Positions 8,580-17,313 of a DNA stretch of 64,000 nt are shown here, one piece after another; the first letter of the stretch is position 1, and each line of letters opens with the position of its first letter. Source of the stretch: Shewanella marinintestina (lineage in GTDB: Bacteria; Pseudomonadota; Gammaproteobacteria; Enterobacterales; Shewanellaceae); NCBI RefSeq assembly GCF_023283845.1, contig NZ_JAKILC010000018.1:1-64000 (forward strand), written 5' to 3'. A program made the position numbers and the translations under genes. The notes beneath the pieces were generated by a model. The model was given only the letters and a program-made list of their open reading frames with translations, ran no database searches and was not told the DNA's origin.

Positions 8580-8626
8580 AGGATATTCCTTTGAGTTTTA
8601 ACGGGTTATTTGTTGTCTATAAACTT

Positions 8627-8653
8627 AAAACGACGCCTAAATCGAAAACTGAA
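8627..8653 (-). promoter_or_regulatory. Candidate sigma-28 (LafS) promoter of lafA
   Basis: On the minus strand TTCAGTTT (6/8 match to TAAAGTTT) is followed after exactly 11 bases by GTCGTTTT, a weaker match to the sigma-28 -10 box GCCGATAA. Transcription would start about 40-45 bases before the lafA ATG. Element quality is moderate, but spacing and position fit. Confidence 0.55.
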
Positions 8654-8810
8654 AGCAGGGCTGAAAATCTTTTTAAAAAATATGGTTAAGCCTATGATTT
8701 TAATATTTAAATAATTTACAAAAATTAGATTAAAAAAAGCAAAGTTTTAGAAAAATTGGCTTTTTGTCGCTATAGATAAGCATATTTAGGCTTAATCATA
8801 GCGAACGATA

Positions 8811-9986
8811 ATGAAGCACTCACTTGTTAGACCTCAATTTGTCACCCACTTCAATTGTATCGGCAGCGAATGTGAAGATAGCTGCTGTTATGGCTGGAAT
8901 ATTCATATTGATAAACAAAGCTATAAAAAAACATTAGCTCATAAAGAACTGAAAGAATTAGCCCAAACGGCACTTAAAAAAGTAAAGAAAAGTGAAGGGG
9001 TTTGGGCGCAGGCTGTGCTCAATGAAAATGGTGCTTGTGGGTTTTTAGATGACAACAATCTATGCCAGATCCATGCTAAAGCGGGTGAATCCCTCCTGAG
9101 TAATACCTGCAAAACCTACCCTCGAATGGCACACATGCGTGGCAATGATCGTTATGAAAGTCTATCTCTATCTTGCCCTGAAGCGGCACGTAATGTCTTG
9201 TTTAGGCCTGATCCATTTCTGTTTGAACAGCGTGAGTTTCATCATGATAAACGCCTTAAGTCCGCGCCACTTTGGGCTGAAAAGGCTTACGACTATTCAA
9301 TTCAGTTACTGTTAAAGCCTGGTCAGCCACTAGAGTTGGGTTTGACCGCGATTGGTATTTTGATGAAGACGACAGATCGGGTGGCTAATCAAGAACTAAA
9401 AAGCAGCGCTATTGACGATATGTTTCAACAGTTGGTTATCCTAAGTGAGAACGGCCAGCTTAAGCAGCATTTTGACGGCTTTAATCAAGATACTGACATT
9501 CATCAAATGAATGCGTTTACCTCGATTCAATTATGGCTCAACACCAATAAAGTAAGACGTGGCCGCAGCCGATTTGAATTGATAAATAAAGCGATTTGCG
9601 CGTTAGCGGATGACAAGAAAAACATCAGCATGGCCAGTATTAACCAAGCTTGGCAGGATGTTGCGTTACCCGCGCTTGTTGGCCATGAAGCATTGTTTAG
9701 CCGTTACTTACTTTACTATTTCTACCATATGCAGTTTCCACAAGTTGATGCATTAACGCCTTCAGAGGCTTTTCGGGTGATGCTGACAGATCTATTTATG
9801 TTGCGCTGTTATTTAGCGGTGATGGCGGCTTATCACCAAGGCTTGTCTGAGCACGATATTATAATGTGTTTTCAGGTTTACCATACCAATCGCCAACATA
9901 AGGCTAACTATAGTCAGTATGTTACTGGGATATTGAAGCAGTCGAAGTTTGATGATTTGGCGGCAATTTTAACTTTACTCGCTTAG
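8811..9986 (+). CDS. fliB: Flagellin lysine-N-methylase FliB
   Basis: FliB family, 391 residues. The N-terminus carries the family's cysteine cluster (NCIGSECEDSCCYGW, i.e. C-x4-C-x3-CC), then GACGFLDDNNLCQIH, TCKTYPRM and a further SLSCPEAAR. In Salmonella FliB N-methylates surface lysines of flagellin, and an iron-sulfur/SAM mechanism has been proposed. The gene is divergent from lafA across about 230 AT-rich bases, so LafA is the expected substrate. No clear promoter was identified. FliB is not universal in lateral clusters. Confidence 0.93.
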   Translation: MKHSLVRPQFVTHFNCIGSECEDSCCYGWNIHIDKQSYKKTLAHKELKELAQTALKKVKKSEGVWAQAVLNENGACGFLDDNNLCQIHAKAGESLLSNTCKTYPRMAHMRGNDRYESLSLSCPEAARNVLFRPDPFLFEQREFHHDKRLKSAPLWAEKAYDYSIQLLLKPGQPLELGLTAIGILMKTTDRVANQELKSSAIDDMFQQLVILSENGQLKQHFDGFNQDTDIHQMNAFTSIQLWLNTNKVRRGRSRFELINKAICALADDKKNISMASINQAWQDVALPALVGHEALFSRYLLYYFYHMQFPQVDALTPSEAFRVMLTDLFMLRCYLAVMAAYHQGLSEHDIIMCFQVYHTNRQHKANYSQYVTGILKQSKFDDLAAILTLLA

Positions 9987-9999
9987 CAATATAGCGCTA

Positions 10000-10031
10000 A
10001 AAAATAAGGCGTCACCATTAAGGATGACGCC
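10000..10031 (-). terminator. Terminator between convergent fliB and lafW
   Basis: The hairpin GGCGTCA...TGACGCC (7-bp stem, 10-base loop) is followed on the minus strand by TTATTTTTT, making it a good end for the flgB-lafW operon. The plus-strand side lacks a T-run, so termination of fliB here is less certain. Confidence 0.8.
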
Positions 10032-10046
10032 GAGCTCAATTGATAT

Positions 10047-11066
10047 TTAAGCCAATAAAGAAGACACATGTGGCCGGGTGAGGTTAGCTTGTGCCATCAG
10101 GGAGTTTATTTTCAGTTTAAAAGGCGATGGCTGCATAAGGTTTGCTAGATCATTTAAAGTTGAGTCTATATTTAGCCCCACATCTTTTAGCTTATTGGCT
10201 TTGTGCAGCTGTTGCTGAATATGTAGCTGGCTGGTTTGTAGCTCTTTTAATTGCGTATCGACTTTATGGGCTGACTTAGCCACTTTAGCGAGTGATTGCT
10301 TAATTTCTTCGTGGCTATTGAAGCGCCATTGCTGTGGATCTTGCCAGCTGAGTTCGGGTTGCACTTTTATGGTTCTTATATCGCCTGCAGGCAGACGCTG
10401 CCCTTGCCCGGTCATCAATATTCCAACCTTAATTTGTTGCCATTGCTGGGGGTGACTTTTAAATATTGTCCGATTGTCAGTTGATTGCTGCACCTCAATA
10501 TCAAGTGCGGCAAACCCTTGTTTGAGCTTTGCCGTTAATTCATGTGCTTGAGCATTGGCAGGCAAAAGCACTTGGGTTGAGTCTTTTCCTAATTGAATTT
10601 GAACAATTTCGTCACGGGGTTTAGGACTCGTAAGATCTACCGATTTTAAGCTAAAACTATGCATTGCTGCTGGCCGATTGGCTGAAATAAGATTGAGCTG
10701 GTGATCGATTAGCGGGGCATCTAAATAGCGAATATCTAGCTGAGATAATCGTTGTTGCAATTGCTGGGCGCGACCAATAAATTCACTGTCTACGCTAGCT
10801 TTTAAAGCTTGCTGCCCTTGGTTATTTAGCTGCTTTAATAAGTTTTTTGCCTGCTGCAATCCTTGTTCAGCAACTTGTTGTGCACTGATTTTATGTTGTC
10901 CTTGAGTGACCTTAGCCCACTTGTTATAGCTTTCTAATCGATGGCTGGGAATAGTCGCAGCTTGGTTATTGTTGCGCTCAGGCAGTAATGGAGAGGCAAC
11001 CGTCGTTGGCGCAACCCTAGGGTTACGCTGTTGGACATGAAGAGAGTCTGAAATTCCATTTAGCAT
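10047..11066 (-). CDS. LafW-like putative hook-associated lateral flagellar protein
   Basis: 339-residue protein following flgL with a 34-base gap. This is the place of lafW in the enterobacterial Flag-2 locus, which is described as a putative hook-associated protein. It has no signal peptide. Several heptad-like helical segments are rich in Gln, Leu and Lys (about residues 65-115 and 255-305), and the N-terminus is low-complexity. I recognise no catalytic motif. Its place at the end of the flg operon suggests a structural or export-related role, but sequence alone does not prove it; the name rests on synteny. Confidence 0.6.
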   Translation of the reverse strand: MLNGISDSLHVQQRNPRVAPTTVASPLLPERNNNQAATIPSHRLESYNKWAKVTQGQHKISAQQVAEQGLQQAKNLLKQLNNQGQQALKASVDSEFIGRAQQLQQRLSQLDIRYLDAPLIDHQLNLISANRPAAMHSFSLKSVDLTSPKPRDEIVQIQLGKDSTQVLLPANAQAHELTAKLKQGFAALDIEVQQSTDNRTIFKSHPQQWQQIKVGILMTGQGQRLPAGDIRTIKVQPELSWQDPQQWRFNSHEEIKQSLAKVAKSAHKVDTQLKELQTSQLHIQQQLHKANKLKDVGLNIDSTLNDLANLMQPSPFKLKINSLMAQANLTRPHVSSLLA

Positions 11067-11100
11067 CGAATTTTCTTTAACTTAAATAATTGAATGTTAT

Positions 11101-12018
11101 CTACAGGTGGTTAAACAGTGATAGTTGCGATACTTGCACAAAGGTTTGCTGAGTCACTTTTAATGCTGTCAGCTTAACATTGAACTCTGCCGTTGCCTGG
11201 GCATAGTCTAAGCCTTCAGTTTCACCAATAACCTCTTTATTAAATAGCACTCGTTCTTCATGGGAAGACTGCACTAAGCTCAGAGTATTTTGCTTGCCGC
11301 CAATGTCTGTAATGGCAGAGCTAATACTGTTAAGGCTGTCATCTAAGCTGGTTTGCATATCAATGGCTACTTGGTCAAACGCAGCATCACCTGGAGCGAG
11401 TGCAGGATCTTCTAGCGCTGCAATAAAATCTTTAGTCTGATTGAGGATATCTGCGCTGGCATTGGAGAATAAAAAATCAGCCGCGGTGCTATTGGCGGTC
11501 ATCCAAGATGAACCTGAGGTTTGTACTTCTCGGGTGTTGCTATCGCCTTGGTAAACGTAATTACCGTCGGCATCTTTACCTATTGGCGCTGTGTCTGTTT
11601 TGTTGCCTGAAAATAGGTAGTTACCGGCTTCATCTTTGGCATTGACCGTATCTACAAAGGTTTCCAGCAATTCGTTCATTTCAGCGGCATAAGCGGATCT
11701 GTCTTCTGGCGATAGGCTACCGTTACTTGCTGAAATGGTGATTTCGCGCATACGACCTTGAAGCTCAACCATGCTCGACATATAGGTTTCTGAGCGGTCA
11801 AAGCTAGTCGACAAAGACTCGGTATTTTCAAGGTATTGATTGGTGGCGGCCATGTCTCTTTGGCTGCCAATGACTTTAACTGAGCCAATAGGATCATCTG
11901 ACGGACGTAAAATGGATTTGCCCGTCGACATCATTTCATTGAGCTTAGAGATATCAAACGTCGACTTTTGTAGGCTGTGTAAATTGTTGCTGTAAAGATT
12001 CATCATACTAACGCGCAT
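11101..12018 (-). CDS. flgL: Hook-filament junction protein FlgL
   Basis: 305-residue hook-associated protein 3. The N-terminus (YSNNLHSLQKSTFDISKLNE followed by TGKSILRPSDDPIGSVKVIG) and the C-terminal helix (TAEFNVKLTALKVTQQTFVQ, ending LSLFNHL) are the flagellin-like signatures of FlgL. It joins FlgK to the filament. It lies 10 bases downstream of flgK in the flg operon. Confidence 0.95.
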   Translation of the reverse strand: MRVSMMNLYSNNLHSLQKSTFDISKLNEMMSTGKSILRPSDDPIGSVKVIGSQRDMAATNQYLENTESLSTSFDRSETYMSSMVELQGRMREITISASNGSLSPEDRSAYAAEMNELLETFVDTVNAKDEAGNYLFSGNKTDTAPIGKDADGNYVYQGDSNTREVQTSGSSWMTANSTAADFLFSNASADILNQTKDFIAALEDPALAPGDAAFDQVAIDMQTSLDDSLNSISSAITDIGGKQNTLSLVQSSHEERVLFNKEVIGETEGLDYAQATAEFNVKLTALKVTQQTFVQVSQLSLFNHL

Positions 12019-12028
12019 ACAAATGTCC

Positions 12029-13402
12029 TTAAATACTGTTTAAAATGGTTTGAAATAACTGGTCTGCAGTCGCGATGACTTTGGCATTAGCTTGATATGC
12101 TTGCTGATACATAATTAAGTTGGCCCCCTCTTCATCAACATTGACACCGCTGGTGCTTGCCCATTGAGTTTGCGCCTCTAACTGCAACTTTTCGGCAGTA
12201 TCTTGGCTCATTTTAGCTTGGCGTGAGGCGGAGCCGAGCTCACCAATTTTACTGGCGAAGGCATCGCCCATGGTGGCATCTACGCCCATAGAGCTAAATG
12301 AGATGTTCTTGTTCGCGAGTTCGACAAGATCTTTTAGATTGCTGTTGTCACCTGGACTGCCATCTTTACCAAATGCCAGCATGTCGGCACTAAAACCTGT
12401 ACTTAGGGTTAAACTGCCCGCTGGGTTGGTTGGGTCATAACTAAATAGTGGCGTGGTTGGCGTATTACCATTTAAATCGGTACCGGCTGCTAAAACATTA
12501 TTAAATTCATCGGCCATGGTCATCGCGAGTTCGTCAATAAAGGCTAGTGAGTCGACCATGCTGTTATCACGATAATCAATGAGTGCGCCTAAGCTGCCGC
12601 CAGCAGTTTCATCTAGTGGAAAATTAGATTGGCCAAACTGAATACTGACTTGATTAAAGCGTGGAGATGCCGGATCTGGGCTGACATTAATTTTTGATGC
12701 CGTGGTGCCCGAAAGTAACGGCTGGCCTTGAGCTAAAGAGATATTGAGCATGCCATCGGCATCTTCTACCACTTTAACATCAATAATCAGTGATAAGTCA
12801 TCAACGGCAGCGTCTCTAGCATCTAACAAGGCTAATGGTACATTGCCGCTAGCCTTGGCTTTTTGAATATCCATATTAAAACTGGCGATGGTGGCAAGTT
12901 GCGCATTAATCTCTTTAGCTGAAGCGTGGATCTGCCCTTCGATTTGTGAAACCTGTGCGTTTAAGCCTTCGCTAATAGAGTTGAAGCGCTGGGTTATTGC
13001 TTTGGCTTCATTTAAAAAGCCTTGGCGATGAGCAATTTCATTTGGTTGCTCCATTGCTGAATTGAGCGAGGCAAATAGTAGGTCTAACCCTGCTGAAATA
13101 TTATTGCCCTCAGAACCGAAGATCTGCTCTACCTGACCAAAGTAGCTCGACTGAGTTTTGGTATAGCTTAAATTACTGGTGGTATTCCACAGCTGCGCGA
13201 CTTCGTATTGGTCTGAAATACGGCGTACGCCATCAACCATAGCACCTGAACCGCTGCCATAAATGCCGTTACCCACAGAGCTGAGCATGGCATGTTGGCG
13301 TGAGTAACCCGGAACCATAGCGCTAGCAAGGTTATTTGAGGTGACGGTCAAGGCTGCCATACTGGCATTAAGCCCAGACATACCAATATTGAGCATGCTC
13401 AT
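12029..13402 (-). CDS. flgK: Hook-filament junction protein FlgK
   Basis: 457-residue hook-associated protein 1. It opens with the axial-protein motif (LNIGMSGLNASMAALTVTSN then NLASAMVPGYSRQ) and ends with GVNVDEEGANLIMYQQAYQA and NAKVIATADQLFQTILNSI, the conserved FlgK terminus. It is shorter than the E. coli protein (547), with the loss in the variable middle. It lies between flgJ and flgL. Confidence 0.95.
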   Translation of the reverse strand: MSMLNIGMSGLNASMAALTVTSNNLASAMVPGYSRQHAMLSSVGNGIYGSGSGAMVDGVRRISDQYEVAQLWNTTSNLSYTKTQSSYFGQVEQIFGSEGNNISAGLDLLFASLNSAMEQPNEIAHRQGFLNEAKAITQRFNSISEGLNAQVSQIEGQIHASAKEINAQLATIASFNMDIQKAKASGNVPLALLDARDAAVDDLSLIIDVKVVEDADGMLNISLAQGQPLLSGTTASKINVSPDPASPRFNQVSIQFGQSNFPLDETAGGSLGALIDYRDNSMVDSLAFIDELAMTMADEFNNVLAAGTDLNGNTPTTPLFSYDPTNPAGSLTLSTGFSADMLAFGKDGSPGDNSNLKDLVELANKNISFSSMGVDATMGDAFASKIGELGSASRQAKMSQDTAEKLQLEAQTQWASTSGVNVDEEGANLIMYQQAYQANAKVIATADQLFQTILNSI

Positions 13403-13447
13403 GTTAAATCCTTATCTGTGGTGTAAATGAGTTAATTACTTGTTCAT

Positions 13448-13861
13448 TTACTCAGGTAATTTGCTAATAAAGGGCAGTATCAATGCAGGTTGCATCGCGT
13501 GAGTTGTCGGCCCATTGTTTGGTTGATTATTAGAGGCGACCGTCTCAGGGCTAGACTTAAGTCCTGCCGATAATTGTTTAGTCATTACCTCAGCTAACCC
13601 CGTGCTTTGCATCTGGCTTAAACGGCCTGCAAGTTCGGCGTCATGCCAGTCGCGATACATACCGTCATTTTGCGACGACAGAGGGCTATCTTTATCAGCC
13701 ATCACATCAGAAGCTGATCGCATTTGCTTTAATACGGTTTGTAAAAACTGTGCTTCAAACTGCTGACTAACTAGTTTAAGTGCGCCGTACTCGCCGTTAG
13801 CTTTGATTAAGTCGCCGGCATCAAGCTGGTTAAGATAACTATGGTTATTGTCGATTTTCAT
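13448..13861 (-). CDS. flgJ: Rod-assembly protein FlgJ, single-domain form
   Basis: 137 residues comprising only the N-terminal rod-binding domain (LKLVSQQFEAQFLQTVLKQM, then MYRDWHDAELAGRLSQ and GLAEVMTKQL). The C-terminal muramidase domain found in E. coli FlgJ is absent, and no separate peptidoglycan hydrolase gene is seen in the cluster. The start overlaps the flgI stop (TAATG), so translation is probably coupled. Confidence 0.92.
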   Translation of the reverse strand: MKIDNNHSYLNQLDAGDLIKANGEYGALKLVSQQFEAQFLQTVLKQMRSASDVMADKDSPLSSQNDGMYRDWHDAELAGRLSQMQSTGLAEVMTKQLSAGLKSSPETVASNNQPNNGPTTHAMQPALILPFISKLPE

Positions 13862-14991
13862 TAGATCACCACCAATTCAGCTTCAAGCGCACCGGCTTCA
13901 TTTAAGGCTTGTAAAATGGCCATGAGATCCATAGGTGATGCGCCTAAACTGTTGACTGCACGCACCACATCATTAAGCGCAATGCCTTCTGGCCAGACAA
14001 ACATATGCCCATTGCCTGTATCAATATCGACTTGGCTGTCGGTAGTAACCACGGTTTCGCCCTGCGCTTGGCCTAAGTAGGCACCATTGGGTTGGCTTAC
14101 CGATTCTTTTTCAACTATGGTGACGGTAAGGTTGCCATGACTAACAGCCGCTTTACGCACCACGACGTCACCGCCCATTACAACTGTGCCTGTGCGGCTG
14201 TTAAATACCACTCGTGGTGATTTACGCCCTTGTTCAATTTGTAGTTCTTCAAGCATTGACATAAAGGTCACGCGTTCACGATTTGATTTTGGCGCACGTA
14301 CAATCACTTTGGCGCTGCTGTCTGCTTCAGCAACGTCAGGGCCAAATAACTCATTGACTGCACGCTCAATGTTGCGGGCCGTTTTAAAGCTGGGATCGAT
14401 AAGGTTAAGCACGATATTTTCGTTATCGTTAAAGTCACTGCTCATATCGGCTTCTAGTAGGGCGCCGTTGGGAATATTGCCTACGGTTGGCACGTTAATG
14501 GTAATAGAGCTGCCATTTCGACCTTGCGCCGAGACGCCGCCAACCACTAAATTGCCTTGGGCAACAGCATAAATTTCGCCATCAACAGCGCGCATAGGTG
14601 TCATCAGTAGCGTACCTCCACGTAAACTCTTAGCATCACCGAGTGATGACACTGTGATATCTAATGTTTGTCCGGGACTTGCTAATGGTGGCACTGTGGC
14701 ATGTACCGCGACCGCAGCCACGTTTTTTAACTTTGGATCGGTTTTATCATCAATCTGCACCCCAAACTGCTTCAACATATTGACGATAGACTGGCTGGTA
14801 AAGCGCACTTGATTACGGTCACCGGTGCCATCTAAGCCAACGACTAATCCGTAACCTACAAGTTGGTTATCACGGATCCCTTGTACATCAACAATATCCA
14901 TTAAATATCTGTGCTGTACCTGAGCTTGGACGGGTAGCAAAGATGATAGGCTCAACAGTACGCTGGCGATAAACAGGGCAATTTTTTTCAT
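13861..14991 (-). CDS. flgI: Flagellar P-ring protein FlgI
   Basis: FlgI family, 376 residues from the ATG at 14991. That start gives a clean Sec signal peptide (MKKIALFIASVLLSLSS... cut near VQA) and has AGGA about eight bases upstream. The longer frame to 15042 would put a basic extension before the signal. Family motifs include VQGIRDNQLVGYGLVVGLDG and the C-terminal GASPMDLMAILQALNEAGAL. It forms the bushing ring in peptidoglycan. It follows flgH and overlaps flgJ by one base. Confidence 0.95.
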   Translation of the reverse strand: MKKIALFIASVLLSLSSLLPVQAQVQHRYLMDIVDVQGIRDNQLVGYGLVVGLDGTGDRNQVRFTSQSIVNMLKQFGVQIDDKTDPKLKNVAAVAVHATVPPLASPGQTLDITVSSLGDAKSLRGGTLLMTPMRAVDGEIYAVAQGNLVVGGVSAQGRNGSSITINVPTVGNIPNGALLEADMSSDFNDNENIVLNLIDPSFKTARNIERAVNELFGPDVAEADSSAKVIVRAPKSNRERVTFMSMLEELQIEQGRKSPRVVFNSRTGTVVMGGDVVVRKAAVSHGNLTVTIVEKESVSQPNGAYLGQAQGETVVTTDSQVDIDTGNGHMFVWPEGIALNDVVRAVNSLGASPMDLMAILQALNEAGALEAELVVI

Positions 14992-15026
14992 TAACACAAT
15001 CCTGACTTTTACACGGAAACGGCTGA

Positions 15027-15695
15027 TCACAATGGGAACCATGGGCTGTTAAAATATCGCGCCGCCCAACCCATTCGATTGCTATCTGAAATGGCGCCTT
15101 GGCCGCCATAAATTATGCGCGCATCGGCAATACGTTGGCTGGAAATTGTGTTGTCGTTACCAATGTCATCGGCGCGAATAAGCCCAAGTAGACGCAGGTA
15201 TTCGTCACCTTGGTTGAGGCGTAGCCACTTTTCACCACGGATAAGCAGTGCACCGTTGGGGAGAACCTTAGCGACGGTTACAGTAATAGAGCCCGACAAT
15301 TGGTTTTGCTGAGTGCTAGAGCCTGTGCCATTGAACGAGCGTCCCATATTTGCTTCGCCGTTGCCGCTGATAGCGTTACTACCCGTGGTAGCTTGGCCAT
15401 CAATCGACATTCCGCCTGTTTTACTGGTTTTGGTGTCGGCACGTTTGCTTGAGTAAGTCTTTTCGTCGAGAGCGACGGTAAGAATGTCGCCCTCGCGAAA
15501 TGCACGTTTATCTTTAAATAACGTCAGCATAAATCCAGGACGATAAACACTGCCATTTTCTGCTGGTGGCAGACTGTAATCGATTTCTGGTGGAGCCCAC
15601 TCAGGTTTACCCGGCGCAGTATCTGCTTCTGGAATATGAGCAATACAGCCAGACAATAACATTGCCATTGCTAAGCTTAACCAAAGAGATTGCAT
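15027..15695 (-). CDS. flgH: Flagellar L-ring lipoprotein FlgH
   Basis: FlgH family, 222 residues from the ATG at 15695, preceded by TAGGAG at ideal spacing. The lipoprotein signal ends in the lipobox LSGC. Conserved segments include REGDILTVALDEKTYSSKRA, GSITVTVAKVLPNGALLIRG and GDEYLRLLGLIRADDI. It forms the outer-membrane L ring. It lies between flgG and flgI; the shorter start is favoured over the frame's first ATG at 15722. Confidence 0.95.
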   Translation of the reverse strand: MQSLWLSLAMAMLLSGCIAHIPEADTAPGKPEWAPPEIDYSLPPAENGSVYRPGFMLTLFKDKRAFREGDILTVALDEKTYSSKRADTKTSKTGGMSIDGQATTGSNAISGNGEANMGRSFNGTGSSTQQNQLSGSITVTVAKVLPNGALLIRGEKWLRLNQGDEYLRLLGLIRADDIGNDNTISSQRIADARIIYGGQGAISDSNRMGWAARYFNSPWFPL

Positions 15696-15745
15696 ACGGG
15701 CTCCTATGTTGAATATCATCATTTGTTAGTCGATAGCGTGCTGGT

Positions 15746-16531
15746 TTACAGCGCTTGGTTTAAGAACTTGAGCATGTCATCTGACGCTGATACCACTTTG
15801 GCATTCATCTCATAAGCTCGTTGGGTTGAGATCATCTCAACCATCTCTTCAACAACGTTAACGTTAGCGCCTTCGAGTGCGCCTTGGCGGATCTGGCCTA
15901 AAGCCTGGTCACCTGCAATGCCTTCAACGGCGGCGCCTGATGCACCTGTTTCGCGGTAAAGGTTGTTGCCACGAGCCTCAAGACCTGCTGGGTTGGTAAA
16001 GTTAACCAAGGTAATTTGCCCTAGCTCTTGGGCGTCGGCTTGACCAGCCATTTGTGCCGATACCACACCGTCGCTGGCAATCGTCACCGTTAGAGCGTCT
16101 TCAGGGATCTCAATATTGGGTACTAAAGGTAAGCCTTGAGAGGTGACCATTAAGCCTTCGCTGTCACGGTAGAATTGACCGTCACGTGAAAAACTGACTT
16201 CACCATTGGCTTCTTCAATTTGGAAAAAGCCTTGGCCTTCAATCGCTAAATCTAACTGCTGATTAGTGGTCAGCATGTCACCTGGGGTAAATACCTTTTG
16301 CGTGCCAACTACGCGAGTACCAGTACCTAGCTGTAAACCCGATGGCAGTTCGTTTTGCTCATCAACTTGGCCACCAGGTTGGCGCTGCACTTGATAAAAC
16401 AGATCATTAAATGCCACACGATCGCGTTTAAAGCCGGTGGTGTTTACGTTTGCCAAGTTGTTGGCAATGGTGGTCATCTTAGTATCTTGGGCGGTTAAGC
16501 CGGTTTTACTGACCCATAAAGCTGATTGCAT
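15746..16531 (-). CDS. flgG: Distal rod protein FlgG
   Basis: 261 residues, the standard FlgG length (E. coli 260). It has the N-terminal axial motif (TIANNLANVNTTGFKRDRVA), the central LDLAIEGQGFFQIE and the C-terminal NVNVVEEMVEMISTQRAYEM with NAKVVSASDDMLKFLNQAL. It forms the distal rod inside the P and L rings. It is fourth from the end of the rod/hook block, between flgF and flgH. Confidence 0.97.
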   Translation of the reverse strand: MQSALWVSKTGLTAQDTKMTTIANNLANVNTTGFKRDRVAFNDLFYQVQRQPGGQVDEQNELPSGLQLGTGTRVVGTQKVFTPGDMLTTNQQLDLAIEGQGFFQIEEANGEVSFSRDGQFYRDSEGLMVTSQGLPLVPNIEIPEDALTVTIASDGVVSAQMAGQADAQELGQITLVNFTNPAGLEARGNNLYRETGASGAAVEGIAGDQALGQIRQGALEGANVNVVEEMVEMISTQRAYEMNAKVVSASDDMLKFLNQAL

Positions 16532-16569
16532 AGCGGTATTTCCTTAAAAATAGGCTTCAAAAACTGAGA

Positions 16570-17304
16570 TTAGGCGTCACGTAACAGGCGGTTACCTGCT
16601 TCTGCCAGCTTTTCGGCACTCTTCATCAGTTTGACTTGCACTTCAAATTGGCGACTTAAGTCCATTGCAGCAATAAGCTCGCTTACGGCTTGCACGTTGC
16701 TGGCTTCAAGAAACCCACTACTGACCGTCACCTCGGCATTAACAGGTAAAGGTTGGCGGTCTTGGGTATAAAGTAAGCCATCTAAGCCTTTGCTCATCGT
16801 GTTGATATCGGGATTAACTAGCTTAAGCTGGCCAACTTCTTCAATCACGCCACCTTCGTCAGCCACTATGCTGAGTCGGCCATCTTCACCAACAAATAGC
16901 TCGCGGTACTCTGGTAGCACAATTGGCCCATCAACTCCGGCAACAGGGCGACCATCTAGGGTTAATTGGCCATTTTCATCTGGCTGAATCGCACCTGAGC
17001 GGGTATAGCCTTCACCGTCTTCAGTCATAACGGCAAATAAACCTGCGTCATTAATCGCCAGATCTAAGATTCTGCCAGTTGGGTTCATGGCGCCGCTTTG
17101 CTGGCTAAAGCCACTGCTTTGGGTTTGCGCTAGCACGCGGGTCTGCAAGCTGTTACCGGTTGCGGCTACAGTCATGGCATTAACGCGCTCTAAGTCTGCT
17201 TTAAACCCCGTTGTGTCAGCATTGGCCAAATTGTTGGCGCGAATAGCTTGCGCCTCCATGACTCTGGCGGCACCCTTGGCTGCGGTATAAATCATTCTGT
17301 CCAT
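16570..17304 (-). CDS. flgF: Proximal rod protein FlgF
   Basis: 244 residues (E. coli 251). It starts MDRMIYTAAKGAARVMEAQA, a FlgF signature, with NNLANADTTGFKADL. The middle has LDLAINDAGLFAVM, and the C-terminus has GFLEASNVQAVSELIAAMDL followed by SRQFEVQVKLMK. It is a rod component between flgE and flgG. Confidence 0.96.
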   Translation of the reverse strand: MDRMIYTAAKGAARVMEAQAIRANNLANADTTGFKADLERVNAMTVAATGNSLQTRVLAQTQSSGFSQQSGAMNPTGRILDLAINDAGLFAVMTEDGEGYTRSGAIQPDENGQLTLDGRPVAGVDGPIVLPEYRELFVGEDGRLSIVADEGGVIEEVGQLKLVNPDINTMSKGLDGLLYTQDRQPLPVNAEVTVSSGFLEASNVQAVSELIAAMDLSRQFEVQVKLMKSAEKLAEAGNRLLRDA

Positions 17305-17313
17305 GGATTAGGC

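Noticed and set aside
8756..8772. Sigma-54 site before fliB (TGGCTTTTTGTCGC)
   Set aside because: GG and GC are nine bases apart, so the spacing is wrong.
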